Positions 9,377-18,261 of a DNA stretch of 64,000 nucleotides are shown here, in pieces; within the stretch, counting starts at the first letter, position 1, and each line of letters starts with the position of its first letter. The translations under genes were made by a program, and so were the position numbers. The stretch is from Acidobacteriota bacterium (lineage in GTDB: Bacteria; Acidobacteriota; Vicinamibacteria; Vicinamibacterales; JAFNAJ01). The notes beneath the pieces were generated by a model. That model saw nothing but the letters and a program-made list of their open reading frames with translations. It had not been told where the DNA came from and searched no databases. Location of the stretch: contig JAHDVP010000022.1 of NCBI GenBank assembly GCA_023384575.1, positions 1 through 64,000 on the forward strand, read 5' to 3'.

Positions 9377-9667
9377 CTACGCGTCGAGCACGCCGAGGAC
9401 CTCGTCTTCGCGCATGATGAGGAACTCTTCGCCGTCGATCTTGATCTCCTGGCCCGAGTACTTCCCGAACAGGATCGTGTCGCCGGCCTTGACGTCGAGC
9501 GGCAGCACCTGCCCGTCGTCCTTGATCTTGCCCTTGCCGACGGCGATGACCTTGCCCTGCTGGGGCTTTTCCTTGGCAGAGTCGGGGATGATGATGCCGC
9601 CGATCTTCTGCTCGCCCTCCTCGAGGCGCTGAACGATGATGCGGTCGTGAAGCGGTCGCACTTTCAT
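9377..9667 (-). CDS. groES: Co-chaperonin GroES (10 kDa)
   Basis: A 96-residue GroES, the heptameric lid of GroEL. It begins [20 protein letters not shown] and carries the mobile loop around [16 protein letters not shown] and the C-terminal [18 protein letters not shown]. The ATG at 9667 is preferred: GGAG lies nine bases upstream, whereas the TTG at 9682 would overlap that ribosome site. It is the first gene of the groES-groEL operon, about 90 bases downstream of the CIRCE operator. Confidence 0.99.
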   Translation of the reverse strand: MKVRPLHDRIIVQRLEEGEQKIGGIIIPDSAKEKPQQGKVIAVGKGKIKDDGQVLPLDVKAGDTILFGKYSGQEIKIDGEEFLIMREDEVLGVLDA

Positions 9668-9754
9668 GGGTGTGAACTCCAACCTGACGAGAAGTGGTGA
9701 CTGCCCGGGACCCCCCGGGCCGGGGGTGATGCCAACCTCCAGCCACCCTCTGGC

Positions 9755-9781
9755 TTAGCACTCAGGGTAGCCGACTGCTAA
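9755..9781 (-). promoter_or_regulatory. CIRCE operator (HrcA binding site)
   Basis: TTAGCACTC, nine bases, then GACTGCTAA: the 9-9-9 CIRCE inverted repeat with a single mismatch in the second arm (consensus GAGTGCTAA). CIRCE is the operator of the heat-shock repressor HrcA, which is not encoded in this window. Placement directly at the start site of groES means repression relieved by heat or misfolded protein. Confidence 0.95.
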
Positions 9782-9808
9782 TTATAGGCGGTCCGATGTA
9801 GCAGTCAA
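9781..9808 (-). promoter_or_regulatory. Sigma-70 promoter of groES-groEL
   Basis: On the minus strand: TTGACT (9803-9808), a 16-base spacer, then a perfect TATAAT (9781-9786). The last base of the -10 box is shared with the CIRCE arm, so bound HrcA would block the start site. Confidence 0.88.
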
Positions 9809-9875
9809 GAGGGGAGAGTGCCAGCGGCTGGGCTGGCGGATCGAGGCGTCCGCGGCGGGCCTTCAGGGGGCCCGG

Positions 9876-10094
9876 TCAGCGGCGCCGGCGGCCGCCGTGC
9901 AGGCCGAGGGCCGTCGCCCTGCGCGTGAGCGTGTTGCGGTGGATGCCGAGGCGGGCCGCCGCGTCGGTCAGCGACCCGTCGGCCTGGACGAGCGCCCGCG
10001 CAATGTAGCGGCGCTCGACCTCCTCGACCGCGTCTTCGAGGCGGATGCCGCGGTCGAACATGTCGTGGACGAGACGGTCGAGCTGTTCCCGCAC
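9876..10094 (-). CDS. Fis-type helix-turn-helix protein
   Basis: A 72-residue protein: an N-terminal helical part (MREQLDRLVHDMFDRGIRLE) and a C-terminal Fis-family helix-turn-helix (about 40-65, GSLTDAAARLGIHRNTLTRR) like the DNA-binding end of NtrC-class activators, with a basic tail. The GTG start at 10094 has GAGGG just upstream and lies seven bases after the purC stop, so the two are cotranscribed. It lacks the N-terminal beta arms of E. coli Fis, so a Fis-like nucleoid or local regulator is an inference. A matching domain is seen at the end of NtrX here. Confidence 0.8.
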   Translation of the reverse strand: MREQLDRLVHDMFDRGIRLEDAVEEVERRYIARALVQADGSLTDAAARLGIHRNTLTRRATALGLHGGRRRR

Positions 10095-10101
10095 GGCGCC
10101 C

Positions 10102-11007
10102 TCACAGGAGCGAGCGGCCCGTGAGCCGCTCGAAGGCTTCGAGATACTTCGCGCGCGTGCGCTCGACGACGTCCGCCGGCAGCGACGGGACGGGCGGCTG
10201 CTTGTTCCAGCGGATGGATTCGAGGTAGTCGCGCACGAACTGCTTGTCGAAGCTCGCCTGGGGGCCGCCCGGCCGATAGTCGTCCTTCGGCCAGAAGCGA
10301 GACGAGTCGGGGGTGAGCGCTTCGTCGATGAGGATCACCTCGTCGGGCCGGGTCTCGTCGACGTGGCCGAACTCGAACTTCGTGTCGGCGATGAGCAGCC
10401 CGCAGCGGTCGGCGTGCGCGGCGCCGCGGCCGTACAGCTCGAGCGTCAGCGCCTTCACCCGGGCGAGCGTTTCGGCGCCGAGGCGCCGGGCGGCCTCGGC
10501 CTCGGGGATGTTCTCGTCGTGGCCGCTCTCGGCCTTGGTGGCCGGCGTGAAGATCGGGGCGGGCAGCCGAGACGACTCGACGAGGCCGGCGGGCAGGCGG
10601 ATGCCGCAGACCTCGCCGGTGCGCTGGTAGTCCTTCCAGCCCGAGCCCGCCAGGTACCCGCGAGCGACGCACTCGACGGCGAGCGGCGTCGTGCGGCGCA
10701 CGAGCATCGAGCGGCCCGCGAGCTGGTCGCGGTACGCTCGCGCCGCCGGCGGATAGTCGTCCGGGTCGACCGACAGCAGGTGGTTGGGCACGACCTCGCG
10801 CAGGTGCTCGAACCAGAACGTGGAGATCTGCGTCAGGATGCGGCCCTTGTCGGGAATGCCCGAGCCGAGCACGTAGTCGAAGGCCGAGAGGCGGTCGGTC
10901 GCGACGATGAGGAGAAACTCGTCGACCTCGTAGACGTCCCGCACCTTGCCCCGCCGAAGCAGGCGGAGGGCGGGGCAGTGGGATTCGAGCAGGACGTCGG
11001 TCGGCAC
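10102..11007 (-). CDS. purC: SAICAR synthetase (phosphoribosylaminoimidazole-succinocarboxamide synthase)
   Basis: A 301-residue PurC, catalysing ATP-dependent ligation of CAIR and aspartate in purine synthesis. It opens with LLRRGKVRDVYEVDEFLLIV and RLSAFDYVLGSGIPDKGRIL, the ATP-binding beta-sheet and the family signature, and includes GSGWKDYQRTGEVCG and LIADTKFEFG. The GTG at 11007 is chosen because GAGG lies six bases upstream and 301 residues is the usual length of this longer class; a longer frame reaches 11133 but has no matching residues. It is cotranscribed with the Fis-type gene; no other pur gene is nearby. Confidence 0.95.
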   Translation of the reverse strand: MPTDVLLESHCPALRLLRRGKVRDVYEVDEFLLIVATDRLSAFDYVLGSGIPDKGRILTQISTFWFEHLREVVPNHLLSVDPDDYPPAARAYRDQLAGRSMLVRRTTPLAVECVARGYLAGSGWKDYQRTGEVCGIRLPAGLVESSRLPAPIFTPATKAESGHDENIPEAEAARRLGAETLARVKALTLELYGRGAAHADRCGLLIADTKFEFGHVDETRPDEVILIDEALTPDSSRFWPKDDYRPGGPQASFDKQFVRDYLESIRWNKQPPVPSLPADVVERTRAKYLEAFERLTGRSLL

Positions 11008-11120
11008 GGCGAACCTCGAGCGCGGCGGGGAGTCGACACAGCTTACTCTGGCGGCGGGGGCGCGTCGAGGGGGGAGAGTGCGCAAGGTTCGCGTCCGCAG
11101 GTGCTGCCGGGGCCATGCAT

Positions 11121-11140
11121 GAATCCAATTCATTGGATTC
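11121..11140. promoter_or_regulatory. 20-bp palindrome, candidate regulator binding site
   Basis: GAATCCAAT and ATTGGATTC separated by two bases: a perfect 9-bp inverted repeat, strikingly AT-rich for this genome. It lies between divergent purC and the TonB-dependent receptor gene, about 145 bases upstream of the candidate sigma-54 promoter. That is where enhancer-binding proteins of sigma-54 usually bind. It could instead be a purC operator. Confidence 0.6.
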
Positions 11141-11263
11141 GCGGTTCATGATCTTGGTTTCCACGACGGCCTGGTGGAGGCGTTGAAGAAGTTGCGACGC
11201 GCAGTTCAGCCGTTTGTCGCAGAAATTGCGTCATCTCCGGTTCGTCCCTGGGCGGGGCCGTTC

Positions 11264-11279
11264 TGGCCCGGGAATTGCT
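11264..11279 (+). promoter_or_regulatory. Candidate sigma-54 promoter of the TonB-dependent receptor
   Basis: TGGCCCGGGAATTGCT matches the -24/-12 consensus TGGCACG-N4-TTGCW with one mismatch, and has the required 12-base offset between the GG and GC cores. It lies about 100 bases before the receptor start codon, in a spacer with no good sigma-70 boxes. Confidence 0.65.
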
Positions 11280-11379
11280 GATCTGATTGGCGTCGTTCTT
11301 TACCTGCCGTTGCGCGTGGCGGGTCTCGGTCCTGAGCGACCCCAGGCCCCACGCGCCCGATTACTCTGGAGGATCCACG

Positions 11380-14300
11380 ATGAAGCTCAGCCGACTCGGC
11401 GCAGCCCTCTGTGCCTCGGCCCTCGCGCTGGCAGTCCTGCTGCCAACGACCGCGTTTGCGCAAATCACGCGCGGCGCCATTTCCGGCACCGTGCGCGATG
11501 CCTCTGGCGGCGTCATCCCCGGCGCCACGGTCACGGTGACCGAGGTCGCCACCAACGCCGTCCGGACGACCTTCACCAACGACGTGGGGTTCTATCGCGT
11601 CGGGGCGCTCGAGCCCGGCCTGTACCTCGTCGTCACCGAGCTGGCAGGCTTCACCATTGTCGAGCAGCGCGACGTGCCGGTGCGGGCGGCGAGCGAGATC
11701 ACGGTCGACGTCACGCTCAGCCCGGCAGGCATCGGCGAAGAGGTCACGGTCACGGCCGAGAACATCTCGCTGACGCTGAACAAGACCAACGCGATGATCG
11801 GCCAGACGCTGAGCGCCCGGCAGATCGAGGACTTGCCGCTTGGCGGCGGCCGCAACATCAACAACCTGATCCTGACCTCGCCGAACGTCAACAGCAGCGT
11901 CGGCCAGGGCACGTTCGCGGTCAACGGGCAGCGCCCGCGCAACAACAACTACATGATCGACGGCTCGGACAACAACGACATCAGCGTCACGATCTCGACC
12001 TCGCAGATCGTGCCGGAGGCGGTGGCCGAGTTCCAGGTGCTGACCAACCCCTACAGCGTCGAGTTCGGGCGCAACAGCGGTGGGCAGGTCAACGTCATCA
12101 CGAAGTCGGGCACGAACCGCTTCCGCGGCGACGCGTGGGACTACTACACGAGCAGCGACACCTACTCGCTCACCAACGTCGAGAAGCGGGCGGGCCTCGA
12201 CAAGCCGGCGCGCTACAACCGGCACCAGGCCGGCTTCGACCTCGGCGGGCCGATCGTGCGCGACAAGCTGTTCTTCTTCGGTCTCTACCAGTGGGACGGC
12301 CAGCGTCCTGGCCCGTCGCCGGGCGCCACGGTGCGCGTGCCGACGCAGGCCGGCTTCGCCGCGCTGCAGAACGTGCCGCTGCGCGCGGGGCAATCGGCCG
12401 CGAGCCGCTCGGCCGTGCTCCAGCGCCTGAGCTTCCTGCAGGATCTGTACGGCCGCGGACTCAACTTCACCAACGTGCTGTCGACCAACGTCAACGGCGT
12501 GCCGATTGAGACGGCGCAGACCAACGTCACGATTACGCAGCCGAGCACCTACAAGACCTACTTCGCGCGTGGCGACCACCGGCTGACCAACGCCGACACG
12601 TTCACCGTGCGCTACTCGTACAACGATCGGGCCGACATCGACCAGATCAGCAACTGTGCGTTCGGGCCGCTGTTCTGCGGGTCGCAGGCGCTCAAGGACA
12701 CGAACATGGCCGCGAGCTACACGCGGATCATGTCGCCGAGCGTGCTCAACGAGTTCCGCTTCTCGTGGGTGCGGCGCGACCTCGACTTCCCCGAGAACGA
12801 CCCGACGAGCCCGACGGCGACGATCGGCGGGTTCTTCACCGTGGGCGGTGCCAGCAACTTCCCGCAGTACCGCGTCACCGACACGTTCCAGTTCTCCGAT
12901 ACGCTCACCTGGACGCTGTCGCGGCACACGCTGAAGTTCGGCATGGACGTCCGCTACAACAAGGTGGACAACGGGTCGGCGTTCAACTCGAAGGGCACCT
13001 TCGGGTTCAACAACCTCGAAGCCTACATGAACAACATCGCGGCGACCTACAATCAGGCGCTGCAGACGGCGAGCTTCGAGACGAATCAGTGGCAGAACTA
13101 CTTCTACATCCAGGACGATTTCCGCGTCACGCCGGATCTCACGCTCAACCTGGGTGTGCGCTACGAACTCTCGACGGTGCCGCTCGGCATGTTCGGGGCG
13201 ACCGACGCCGAGAGCCTCTCGGTCGGCGTGCCCGGCCCGGTGACGAAGGACACGAACAACTGGGCGCCGCGCGTCGGCTTCGCCTGGAGCCCGCGCACGC
13301 AGAACAGGCTGATTGGCGACGGCCTCACCGTGTTCCGCGGCGGCTTCGGCATCGGCTACGACGTGCTCTTCTACAACCTGCTCACCGTGAACGCGAGCAA
13401 CTTCCCGCGGATTGCGACGCTGACGCAGGCCAACGTGACCGACCTCTACCCGAACATCGTGTCGGGTGGCGGCGCGAGCCCGGTCTTCAATCCGCTCGCC
13501 ACGTGGGTCAACTCGGCGCAGGACACCGAGAACCCGAGCAGCCGCTTCTACAGCCTGTCGATGCAGCGTGAGCTCGGCAACTACCTGTTCGAGGTGGGCT
13601 ACTCCGGCAGCCGCGGGTACAAGGGCATCAACCAGGTCGAGCTGAACCCCGCCGTCCTCACCGACGCGCAGATTGCAACGGTGCAGGCAACGCTCAGCCC
13701 GACGTCCATTCCCGGCTTCCAGGCGCGCCGCGTCAACCCGGCCTGGGGCTCGCGCGTCACCATCCCGGCCACCACGGGCCCTGGCGGTAACGACGTCGAG
13801 GCGCGGTCGGAATACCACGCGGTCTACGTCTCGGCCAACAAGCGCTTCTCGCGCGGCTACCAGTTCGGCGGGTCGTACACCTACAGCCGCTGGTACAGCA
13901 ATAACGACGCGTCGCTCGGCGAAGCTGGCACCGACGCCGGCTCGCAGCGGCCGCAGAACGCCTTCAACTACGAGGCCGAGTGGTCGCGTTCGGTCTACGA
14001 CCGGCCGCACCGCCTGAGCCTCAATTACCTGTGGGAGATTCCGGGGCCGCGCGACGGCGTCCTCAAGCTCATCGCCGGCGGGTGGCAGATCTCGGGCGTC
14101 ACCTCGGGTCAGTCGGGCCGGCCCTTCACCGTCATCACCGGCGTCGACACCAACGGCGACGGCAGCGCGGGCGGCGATCGGCCGAACGTCAACCCGTCGG
14201 GCAGCCTGACCTGGGCGAGCGACAACCGCTCGTTCGTCAACAACGGCTACTTCGTGGTGCCTCGCGGCACCAACAACCTGCCGCTGCAGAACGGGCTCGG

Positions 14301-14544
14301 CGACGGCAACGCGCCGCGCAACGGCTTCCGCGGCATGCCGTGGTGGAACACCGACCTCGGGCTGATGAAGCGGTTCGGGGTGGGGTATGGCTCGCTCATG
14401 TTCCGCGTCGACGTGTTCAACGTGTTCAACCAGGACAACACGAGCATCCCGCAGGTCAGCATGAACAGCCTGACCTTCGGCGAGCCCAACACGGGGAGCT
14501 GGGGCCGCCGCTCGGCGCAGCTCAGCCTGAAGTACACCTTCTAG
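11380..14544 (+). CDS. Oar-like TonB-dependent outer-membrane receptor
   Basis: A 1054-residue outer-membrane protein. A signal peptide (about 1-26, LALAVLLPTTAFA then QITRG) leads to a carboxypeptidase-regulatory-like domain (ISGTVRDASGGVIPGATVTV, about 32-110). Then comes the plug with LTLNKTNAMIGQTLSARQIE and FAVNGQRPRNNNYMIDGSDN, and a long beta-barrel ending in Phe (SAQLSLKYTF). This architecture matches Oar-type receptors that are abundant in Acidobacteriota; their ligands (glycans, peptides or adhesion partners) are mostly unknown. The ATG at 11380 has CTGGAGGATC just upstream. It sits alone, with a candidate sigma-54 promoter before it and a strong terminator after it. The TonB at 4255 is a plausible partner. 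Confidence 0.93.
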   Translation: MKLSRLGAALCASALALAVLLPTTAFAQITRGAISGTVRDASGGVIPGATVTVTEVATNAVRTTFTNDVGFYRVGALEPGLYLVVTELAGFTIVEQRDVPVRAASEITVDVTLSPAGIGEEVTVTAENISLTLNKTNAMIGQTLSARQIEDLPLGGGRNINNLILTSPNVNSSVGQGTFAVNGQRPRNNNYMIDGSDNNDISVTISTSQIVPEAVAEFQVLTNPYSVEFGRNSGGQVNVITKSGTNRFRGDAWDYYTSSDTYSLTNVEKRAGLDKPARYNRHQAGFDLGGPIVRDKLFFFGLYQWDGQRPGPSPGATVRVPTQAGFAALQNVPLRAGQSAASRSAVLQRLSFLQDLYGRGLNFTNVLSTNVNGVPIETAQTNVTITQPSTYKTYFARGDHRLTNADTFTVRYSYNDRADIDQISNCAFGPLFCGSQALKDTNMAASYTRIMSPSVLNEFRFSWVRRDLDFPENDPTSPTATIGGFFTVGGASNFPQYRVTDTFQFSDTLTWTLSRHTLKFGMDVRYNKVDNGSAFNSKGTFGFNNLEAYMNNIAATYNQALQTASFETNQWQNYFYIQDDFRVTPDLTLNLGVRYELSTVPLGMFGATDAESLSVGVPGPVTKDTNNWAPRVGFAWSPRTQNRLIGDGLTVFRGGFGIGYDVLFYNLLTVNASNFPRIATLTQANVTDLYPNIVSGGGASPVFNPLATWVNSAQDTENPSSRFYSLSMQRELGNYLFEVGYSGSRGYKGINQVELNPAVLTDAQIATVQATLSPTSIPGFQARRVNPAWGSRVTIPATTGPGGNDVEARSEYHAVYVSANKRFSRGYQFGGSYTYSRWYSNNDASLGEAGTDAGSQRPQNAFNYEAEWSRSVYDRPHRLSLNYLWEIPGPRDGVLKLIAGGWQISGVTSGQSGRPFTVITGVDTNGDGSAGGDRPNVNPSGSLTWASDNRSFVNNGYFVVPRGTNNLPLQNGLGDGNAPRNGFRGMPWWNTDLGLMKRFGVGYGSLMFRVDVFNVFNQDNTSIPQVSMNSLTFGEPNTGSWGRRSAQLSLKYTF

Positions 14545-14574
14545 TCTGATCCGCCTTCGGGTGGGTCATTCCGC

Positions 14575-14609
14575 GGGCCGGCGCCTTCCATGGCGCCGGC
14601 CCTTTTTTT
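14575..14609 (+). terminator. Rho-independent terminator of the receptor gene
   Basis: A perfect 11-bp stem (GGGCCGGCGCC at 14575-14585 and GGCGCCGGCCC at 14592-14602), a 6-base loop and seven T at 14603-14609, 31 bases after the receptor stop. Confidence 0.95.
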
Positions 14610-14613
14610 GGCT

Positions 14614-14705
14614 GCAGGCGACAGGCTACAGGCGGTAGGCGGCCTACAGTCTACGGGCCTGACGCGGCACCAACAACCAGCAACCGATAACCAACAACCA
14701 ACACC
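14614..14705. repeat. Two heptanucleotide repeat tracts
   Basis: 14614-14655 reads GCAGGCG, ACAGGCT, ACAGGCG, GTAGGCG, GCCTACA, GTCTACG. 14671-14705 reads CAACAAC, CAGCAAC, CGATAAC, CAACAAC, CAACACC. The unit sequences differ but both have a 7-base period. The rest of the 14610-14898 spacer has no gene, apart from a short tract near 14860 (CGCCAGC, CGTCAGC, CGCCACC). Confidence 0.65.
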
Positions 14706-14879
14706 AATCAGACATTCGGCTTGCCGACTACCGGTTGGCGGCGACCGGTCAGCACGATGAAGGTCGCGACCTTCTCCCGGGTCGGTGACCCCGCTGGGAG
14801 CTGACTCGACGGCCAGCCGCCCAATCGCTGATTTCGCCAACCAGGCCGCCCGTCGCCAGCCGTCAGCCGCCACCTGACG

Positions 14880-14899
14880 GGGCGAATGATGATTCGCCC
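14880..14899. repeat. Palindrome at the end of the DUF4097 gene
   Basis: GGGCGAAT, GATG loop, ATTCGCCC: a perfect 8-bp hairpin that ends on the DUF4097 stop triplet. There is no T-run on the minus strand, so it is more like a REP-type palindrome than a terminator, though it could protect the 3' end of the transcript. Confidence 0.6.
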
Positions 14900-15999
14900 T
14901 ACCGCCTGACGACGATGTTGGCCCGCGTGGTGCGGACGCGTACCGCCGGGCCGCCGCCGCCGATCTCGGTCCGCACGCGCTCCACACGCCCCTCGCGCGT
15001 TGGCGCGGTCTCGTCCTGCGGCAGACGGATGGTGCCCTCGTCGGCCTCGAGGTCGAGCGTCGCCCCTTCGCCTGGCGCCAGCGTGACTTCGATGGTGCCG
15101 TCCTGACTGCGCGCCTCGACCGCGACGGCCGCGCCGAAGGTCGCGGTCAACGGCGCGCGCTCGCCCTCGAACTGCAGCGCTCCTCGTTGGTTGCGCAGCA
15201 CCAGGCGACCGTCGGTCGACACGATCTTCGTGTCGCCCGCCACGCTCTCGAGCTCCACCGACACCCGCCGCGTCTCGACCGTCAGCGGCCCTGCGGCCTC
15301 GCGCACGAGCAGCCGCCCGTCGGTGTACTCGCCCGCGATGGGCCCCGAGATCCGCTCCAAGCGAATCGCGGTCCGTCGGCTCGTGAAGTCGACCGAGCCG
15401 GCCCCGGCGATTTCGAGCGCGCCGTCGCGCTGTTCACCCGTGACCGGGCCCGCCACGTCCACGAGCGTCGTTTCGACGCGGCGCGAGTCGAGCGAGACGC
15501 CCGCCACGTTCCGGACCTCGAGGCGGCCGCCCTCGGCCTCGACCTGCACGGCGAGTCGACGGGGCAGGGCGACCTCGACCTCGATTCTCGGCCGGCGCCG
15601 GCCTTCGGGCAGCTCGAGATCGAGTACGACGGCGTCGCCCTCGACCTCGACGTCGACCTGCAGCGTGTCGGCTCGCGCCTTGGCCTCGGCCTCGTCGAAG
15701 CCGAAGATCGTCCCGCTCAAATCGACCGCCACGTCGGGCCGATCCTCGCCGACGATGGTGAGCCGGCCACTGAAGCCGCGTACCGCGAGGTGGGTGACGT
15801 CAGCGGGCACGGCCACCGTGGCGCTTTTCGCGACCTCGGCGGTGGCGTTCTGCCCGCGCAGGTCGGCCATGGCGTGACGGACGAGGCGCGAGAGCGAGAA
15901 CCCCTCCTCGTTGGCGTTGCTGGGGGGCGCGGTGACGCGATAGGTGAGGACCCCCAGCGCCGCGAACGCCAGAATCAGCAGTAACTCTCTTTTTCCCAT
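14899..15999 (-). CDS. DUF4097 beta-helix-like protein
   Basis: A 366-residue protein with one N-terminal hydrophobic segment (about 4-21, RELLLILAFAALGVLTYRV) that anchors or exports it. It is followed by repeated short beta strands with alternating charge such as LAVQVEAEGGRLEVRNVAGV, REAAGPLTVETRRVSVELES and DTKIVSTDGRLVLRNQRGAL. This pattern is typical of DUF4097/DUF4098 proteins, which are thought to form a stacked beta-solenoid. The role is unknown; related proteins often accompany sigma-factor or membrane-stress genes. It is divergent from the LPG-synthase-like gene, with about 80 bases between the chosen starts. Confidence 0.8.
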   Translation of the reverse strand: MGKRELLLILAFAALGVLTYRVTAPPSNANEEGFSLSRLVRHAMADLRGQNATAEVAKSATVAVPADVTHLAVRGFSGRLTIVGEDRPDVAVDLSGTIFGFDEAEAKARADTLQVDVEVEGDAVVLDLELPEGRRRPRIEVEVALPRRLAVQVEAEGGRLEVRNVAGVSLDSRRVETTLVDVAGPVTGEQRDGALEIAGAGSVDFTSRRTAIRLERISGPIAGEYTDGRLLVREAAGPLTVETRRVSVELESVAGDTKIVSTDGRLVLRNQRGALQFEGERAPLTATFGAAVAVEARSQDGTIEVTLAPGEGATLDLEADEGTIRLPQDETAPTREGRVERVRTEIGGGGPAVRVRTTRANIVVRR

Positions 16000-16082
16000 A
16001 GACTTGCCGTCAGCAGTATAGTATGGTGCGGCTGCTTCGACTGCGGCCGCTCGCCCTGGCGTCGACGCCCGCCTCGACTCGC

Positions 16083-17165
16083 ATGTCCCGCCACCTGCGC
16101 ACCGCGCTGCTCGTTGCCTGCACGCTGGGCCTGCTGGCGCTCTTCCTGCACCAGGCCAATCTACGCGAGGTGTGGGCCGAGATTCGCAGCGCCGATGGCT
16201 GGATGCTGCTGCTCGCCCTGGCGGCGACCGGCCTGACGTACATCCTGCGGGCCTGGCGCTGGCAGAAGATGCTCGAACCGATCGGATCGGCCCGGTTCGC
16301 GACGGCCCTCCGGACGACGGTCATCGGGTTCGCCGCCAATGCCCTCCTGCCGGCGCGGGCGGGCGAGGTGCTGCGCCCGTACCTGCTCGCGCGTCGCGAA
16401 GGGCTCAGCGCGACCTCCACGTTTGCCACGATCATCGTCGAACGCCTGCTCGACCTCGTCGCGGTGCTGGCGCTGTTTGGCGCGTTCGTCTTTTTCTTCG
16501 ATCCCGGCATGACGACGGCCGATGGGGCCGTGTACCGGGCCGTCCAGGTGGGCGGGCTCTCGGCGGCGGCCGCGGCCGGGGTCGTGTTGGTGCTGTTTTT
16601 CGTGCTGGCCGGGCACCCGGAACGGCTCGGCCGGGCCGCGGGCCGGATCGAGCGGATCCTGCCGGCCCGGCTGGCGCGGGCCGTCGAACGGCTGGTCGAG
16701 ACGTTCGCCTCGGGTCTGGCGGTGATGCGGCAGCCGAGGGCGCTGGCGGTGGCGCTCGTCATGTCGGCGCCGCTCTGGCTGTCGATCTCGGCGGGCATCT
16801 GGTTCGTCGCCCAAGCATTCCATATTACGATGCCGTTCACCGGGTCGTTCCTCATCGTGGCGCTGCTCACGGTGGGAGTGGCGGTGCCCACGCCCGGGGC
16901 CGTGGGCGGGTTCCACTACGCGTTCCGGGTGGGCGCGACGGTCTTTTACGGCGTGCCCAACGAGCGGGCGGTCGGCGCGGCCATCGTCTTGCATGCCATC
17001 TCGTTCGTGCCGGTCACGGTGGCCGGCCTGATCCTGATGGTCCAGGATGGCCTGAGCTTTGCGCGGGTGCGGTCGATGGCGAGCGGCGAGACCGAGGATC
17101 GGGGTAGAATGGAGGGTCTCGAGGCGGCGACGCCGGCCCGGGCCGACGACAGGAGCGCCGGATGA
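16083..17165 (+). CDS. Lysylphosphatidylglycerol synthase TM-region family membrane protein
   Basis: A 360-residue polytopic membrane protein of the LPG_synthase_TM (UPF0104, flippase-like) family. The pattern is typical: [20 protein letters not shown] as first helix, [17 protein letters not shown] with the conserved Tyr-x-x-Arg-x-x-Arg-Trp, [39 protein letters not shown], and late [13 protein letters not shown]. The ATG at 16083 puts the first helix at the N-terminus as in relatives; ATG 16023 would add 20 residues, and neither has a clear ribosome site. Such proteins are implicated in moving or modifying lipids, but the substrate is unknown. The stop overlaps the nrdR start. Confidence 0.85.
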   Translation: MSRHLRTALLVACTLGLLALFLHQANLREVWAEIRSADGWMLLLALAATGLTYILRAWRWQKMLEPIGSARFATALRTTVIGFAANALLPARAGEVLRPYLLARREGLSATSTFATIIVERLLDLVAVLALFGAFVFFFDPGMTTADGAVYRAVQVGGLSAAAAAGVVLVLFFVLAGHPERLGRAAGRIERILPARLARAVERLVETFASGLAVMRQPRALAVALVMSAPLWLSISAGIWFVAQAFHITMPFTGSFLIVALLTVGVAVPTPGAVGGFHYAFRVGATVFYGVPNERAVGAAIVLHAISFVPVTVAGLILMVQDGLSFARVRSMASGETEDRGRMEGLEAATPARADDRSAG

Positions 17166-17620
17166 AGTGCCCTTTCTGCGGGCACCTGGGCGACAAGGTC
17201 GTCGACTCGCGCGAGAGCCGCGAGGGCGAGGTCATCCGCCGCCGGCGCGAGTGCCTCGAGTGCGGGCGGCGCTTCACCAGCTACGAGCGGATCGACGAGA
17301 TCCCTTACATGGTGGTGAAGAAGGATGGCAGCCGCGAGCGGTTCGAGCGCCAGAAAGTGATTGCTGGTATGCTCAAGGCCTGCGAGAAGCGGCCGGTGAG
17401 CGTCTCGGCGCTCGAGGGCATTGCCGATCGCATCGAGGTGGCGCTGCAGGACCGCGCGGAGAAAGAGATGTCCACCGCCGAGATCGGGGCGGTGGTGATG
17501 AACGAACTGAAGCGTCTCGACATGGTGGCCTACGTGCGGTTTGCGTCGGTCTACCGGCATTTTCGCGACATTGGCGAGTTCATGACCGAGTTGCAAGGGC
17601 TGTTGAACGCCAAGGACTGA
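17162..17620 (+). CDS. nrdR: Transcriptional repressor NrdR
   Basis: A 152-residue NrdR, the ATP/dATP-sensing repressor of ribonucleotide reductase genes. The zinc ribbon [20 protein letters not shown] with its second Cys pair [15 protein letters not shown] occupies about residues 1-45. The ATP-cone follows, with [20 protein letters not shown] at about 48-67. It overlaps the upstream membrane protein gene by ATGA, so it is translationally coupled. No nrd gene or NrdR box is seen in the window. Confidence 0.98.
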   Translation: MKCPFCGHLGDKVVDSRESREGEVIRRRRECLECGRRFTSYERIDEIPYMVVKKDGSRERFERQKVIAGMLKACEKRPVSVSALEGIADRIEVALQDRAEKEMSTAEIGAVVMNELKRLDMVAYVRFASVYRHFRDIGEFMTELQGLLNAKD

Positions 17621-17633
17621 CACCGAGGTCCGC

Positions 17634-18197
17634 GTGTCCCACTTCCTGCTCCGGCGCGGCGCCTCGTCCATCGTGGCGCTCGCCGTCTTCGCCGCCTGTC
17701 TGGCGCCCCCCGTCGCCTTCGCTCAGAGCCTCCGCGTCACGCCTGTCGTTCGCGACAGCCAGGTCCTCGTGTCGTTCGAGGTAGCCGACGGGTTCTCCGA
17801 CGAGCTGTGGGACGCGATTCACAGCGGGCTGCCGACGAGCTTCACCTACGACGTGGAGCTGCGACGTTCGACGCCGATGTGGGTCGATCGCGTCATCGGG
17901 ACGGCTCGCGTGGCGGCGACGGTGAAGTTCGACAACCTGACGCGACGGTACCAGGTGGCGCTGCTGCAGGACGGGCGGGTCGAGCAGGCCCGGGCGCTCG
18001 AAGACCGCGCCGAGGTGCTCGAGGCCCTCACCGTATTCCAGCGGTTACCGCTCTTCGGGACGCGCCGGCTCGAGCCGAACGCCGAGTACTACGTGCGCGT
18101 GCAGGTGCGCACGCGGCCGCGAAACGCGCGCTTCCCGCTGCCGTGGGATCGCGACGGCGTGTTCGGCAGCGCCACGTTCACGTTCCTGCCGCAGTAG
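17634..18197 (+). CDS. DUF4390 protein, secreted or membrane-anchored
   Basis: A 187-residue protein with a signal peptide (about 1-30, IVALAVFAACLAPPVAFAQ). The rest is the DUF4390 beta-rich domain: LRVTPVVRDSQVLVSFEVAD, TSFTYDVELRRSTPMWVDRV, VALLQDGRVEQARALED and a final WDRDGVFGSATFTFLPQ. In many proteobacteria a DUF4390 gene sits directly before the NtrY-like kinase, as here, so a periplasmic accessory to that sensor is plausible but unproven. The start is GTG at 17634. Confidence 0.85.
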   Translation: MSHFLLRRGASSIVALAVFAACLAPPVAFAQSLRVTPVVRDSQVLVSFEVADGFSDELWDAIHSGLPTSFTYDVELRRSTPMWVDRVIGTARVAATVKFDNLTRRYQVALLQDGRVEQARALEDRAEVLEALTVFQRLPLFGTRRLEPNAEYYVRVQVRTRPRNARFPLPWDRDGVFGSATFTFLPQ

Positions 18198-18261
18198 GCC
18201 CGTCCCGGCGCCGGCACGCGGGCCGGGGGCCGCGACGGCTCGCGGTCCACCTGAATCCGAC

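Noticed and set aside
11206-14010. A 934-codon frame opposite the TonB-dependent receptor
   Set aside because: Composition is Arg/Val/Asp-rich shadow sequence without domains; the plus-strand receptor has a signal peptide, plug and barrel motifs.
16017-16022. TATAGT as -10 box of the LPG-synthase-like gene
   Set aside because: No -35 box at a suitable distance, and it would place the start site past the first candidate ATG; left unassigned.
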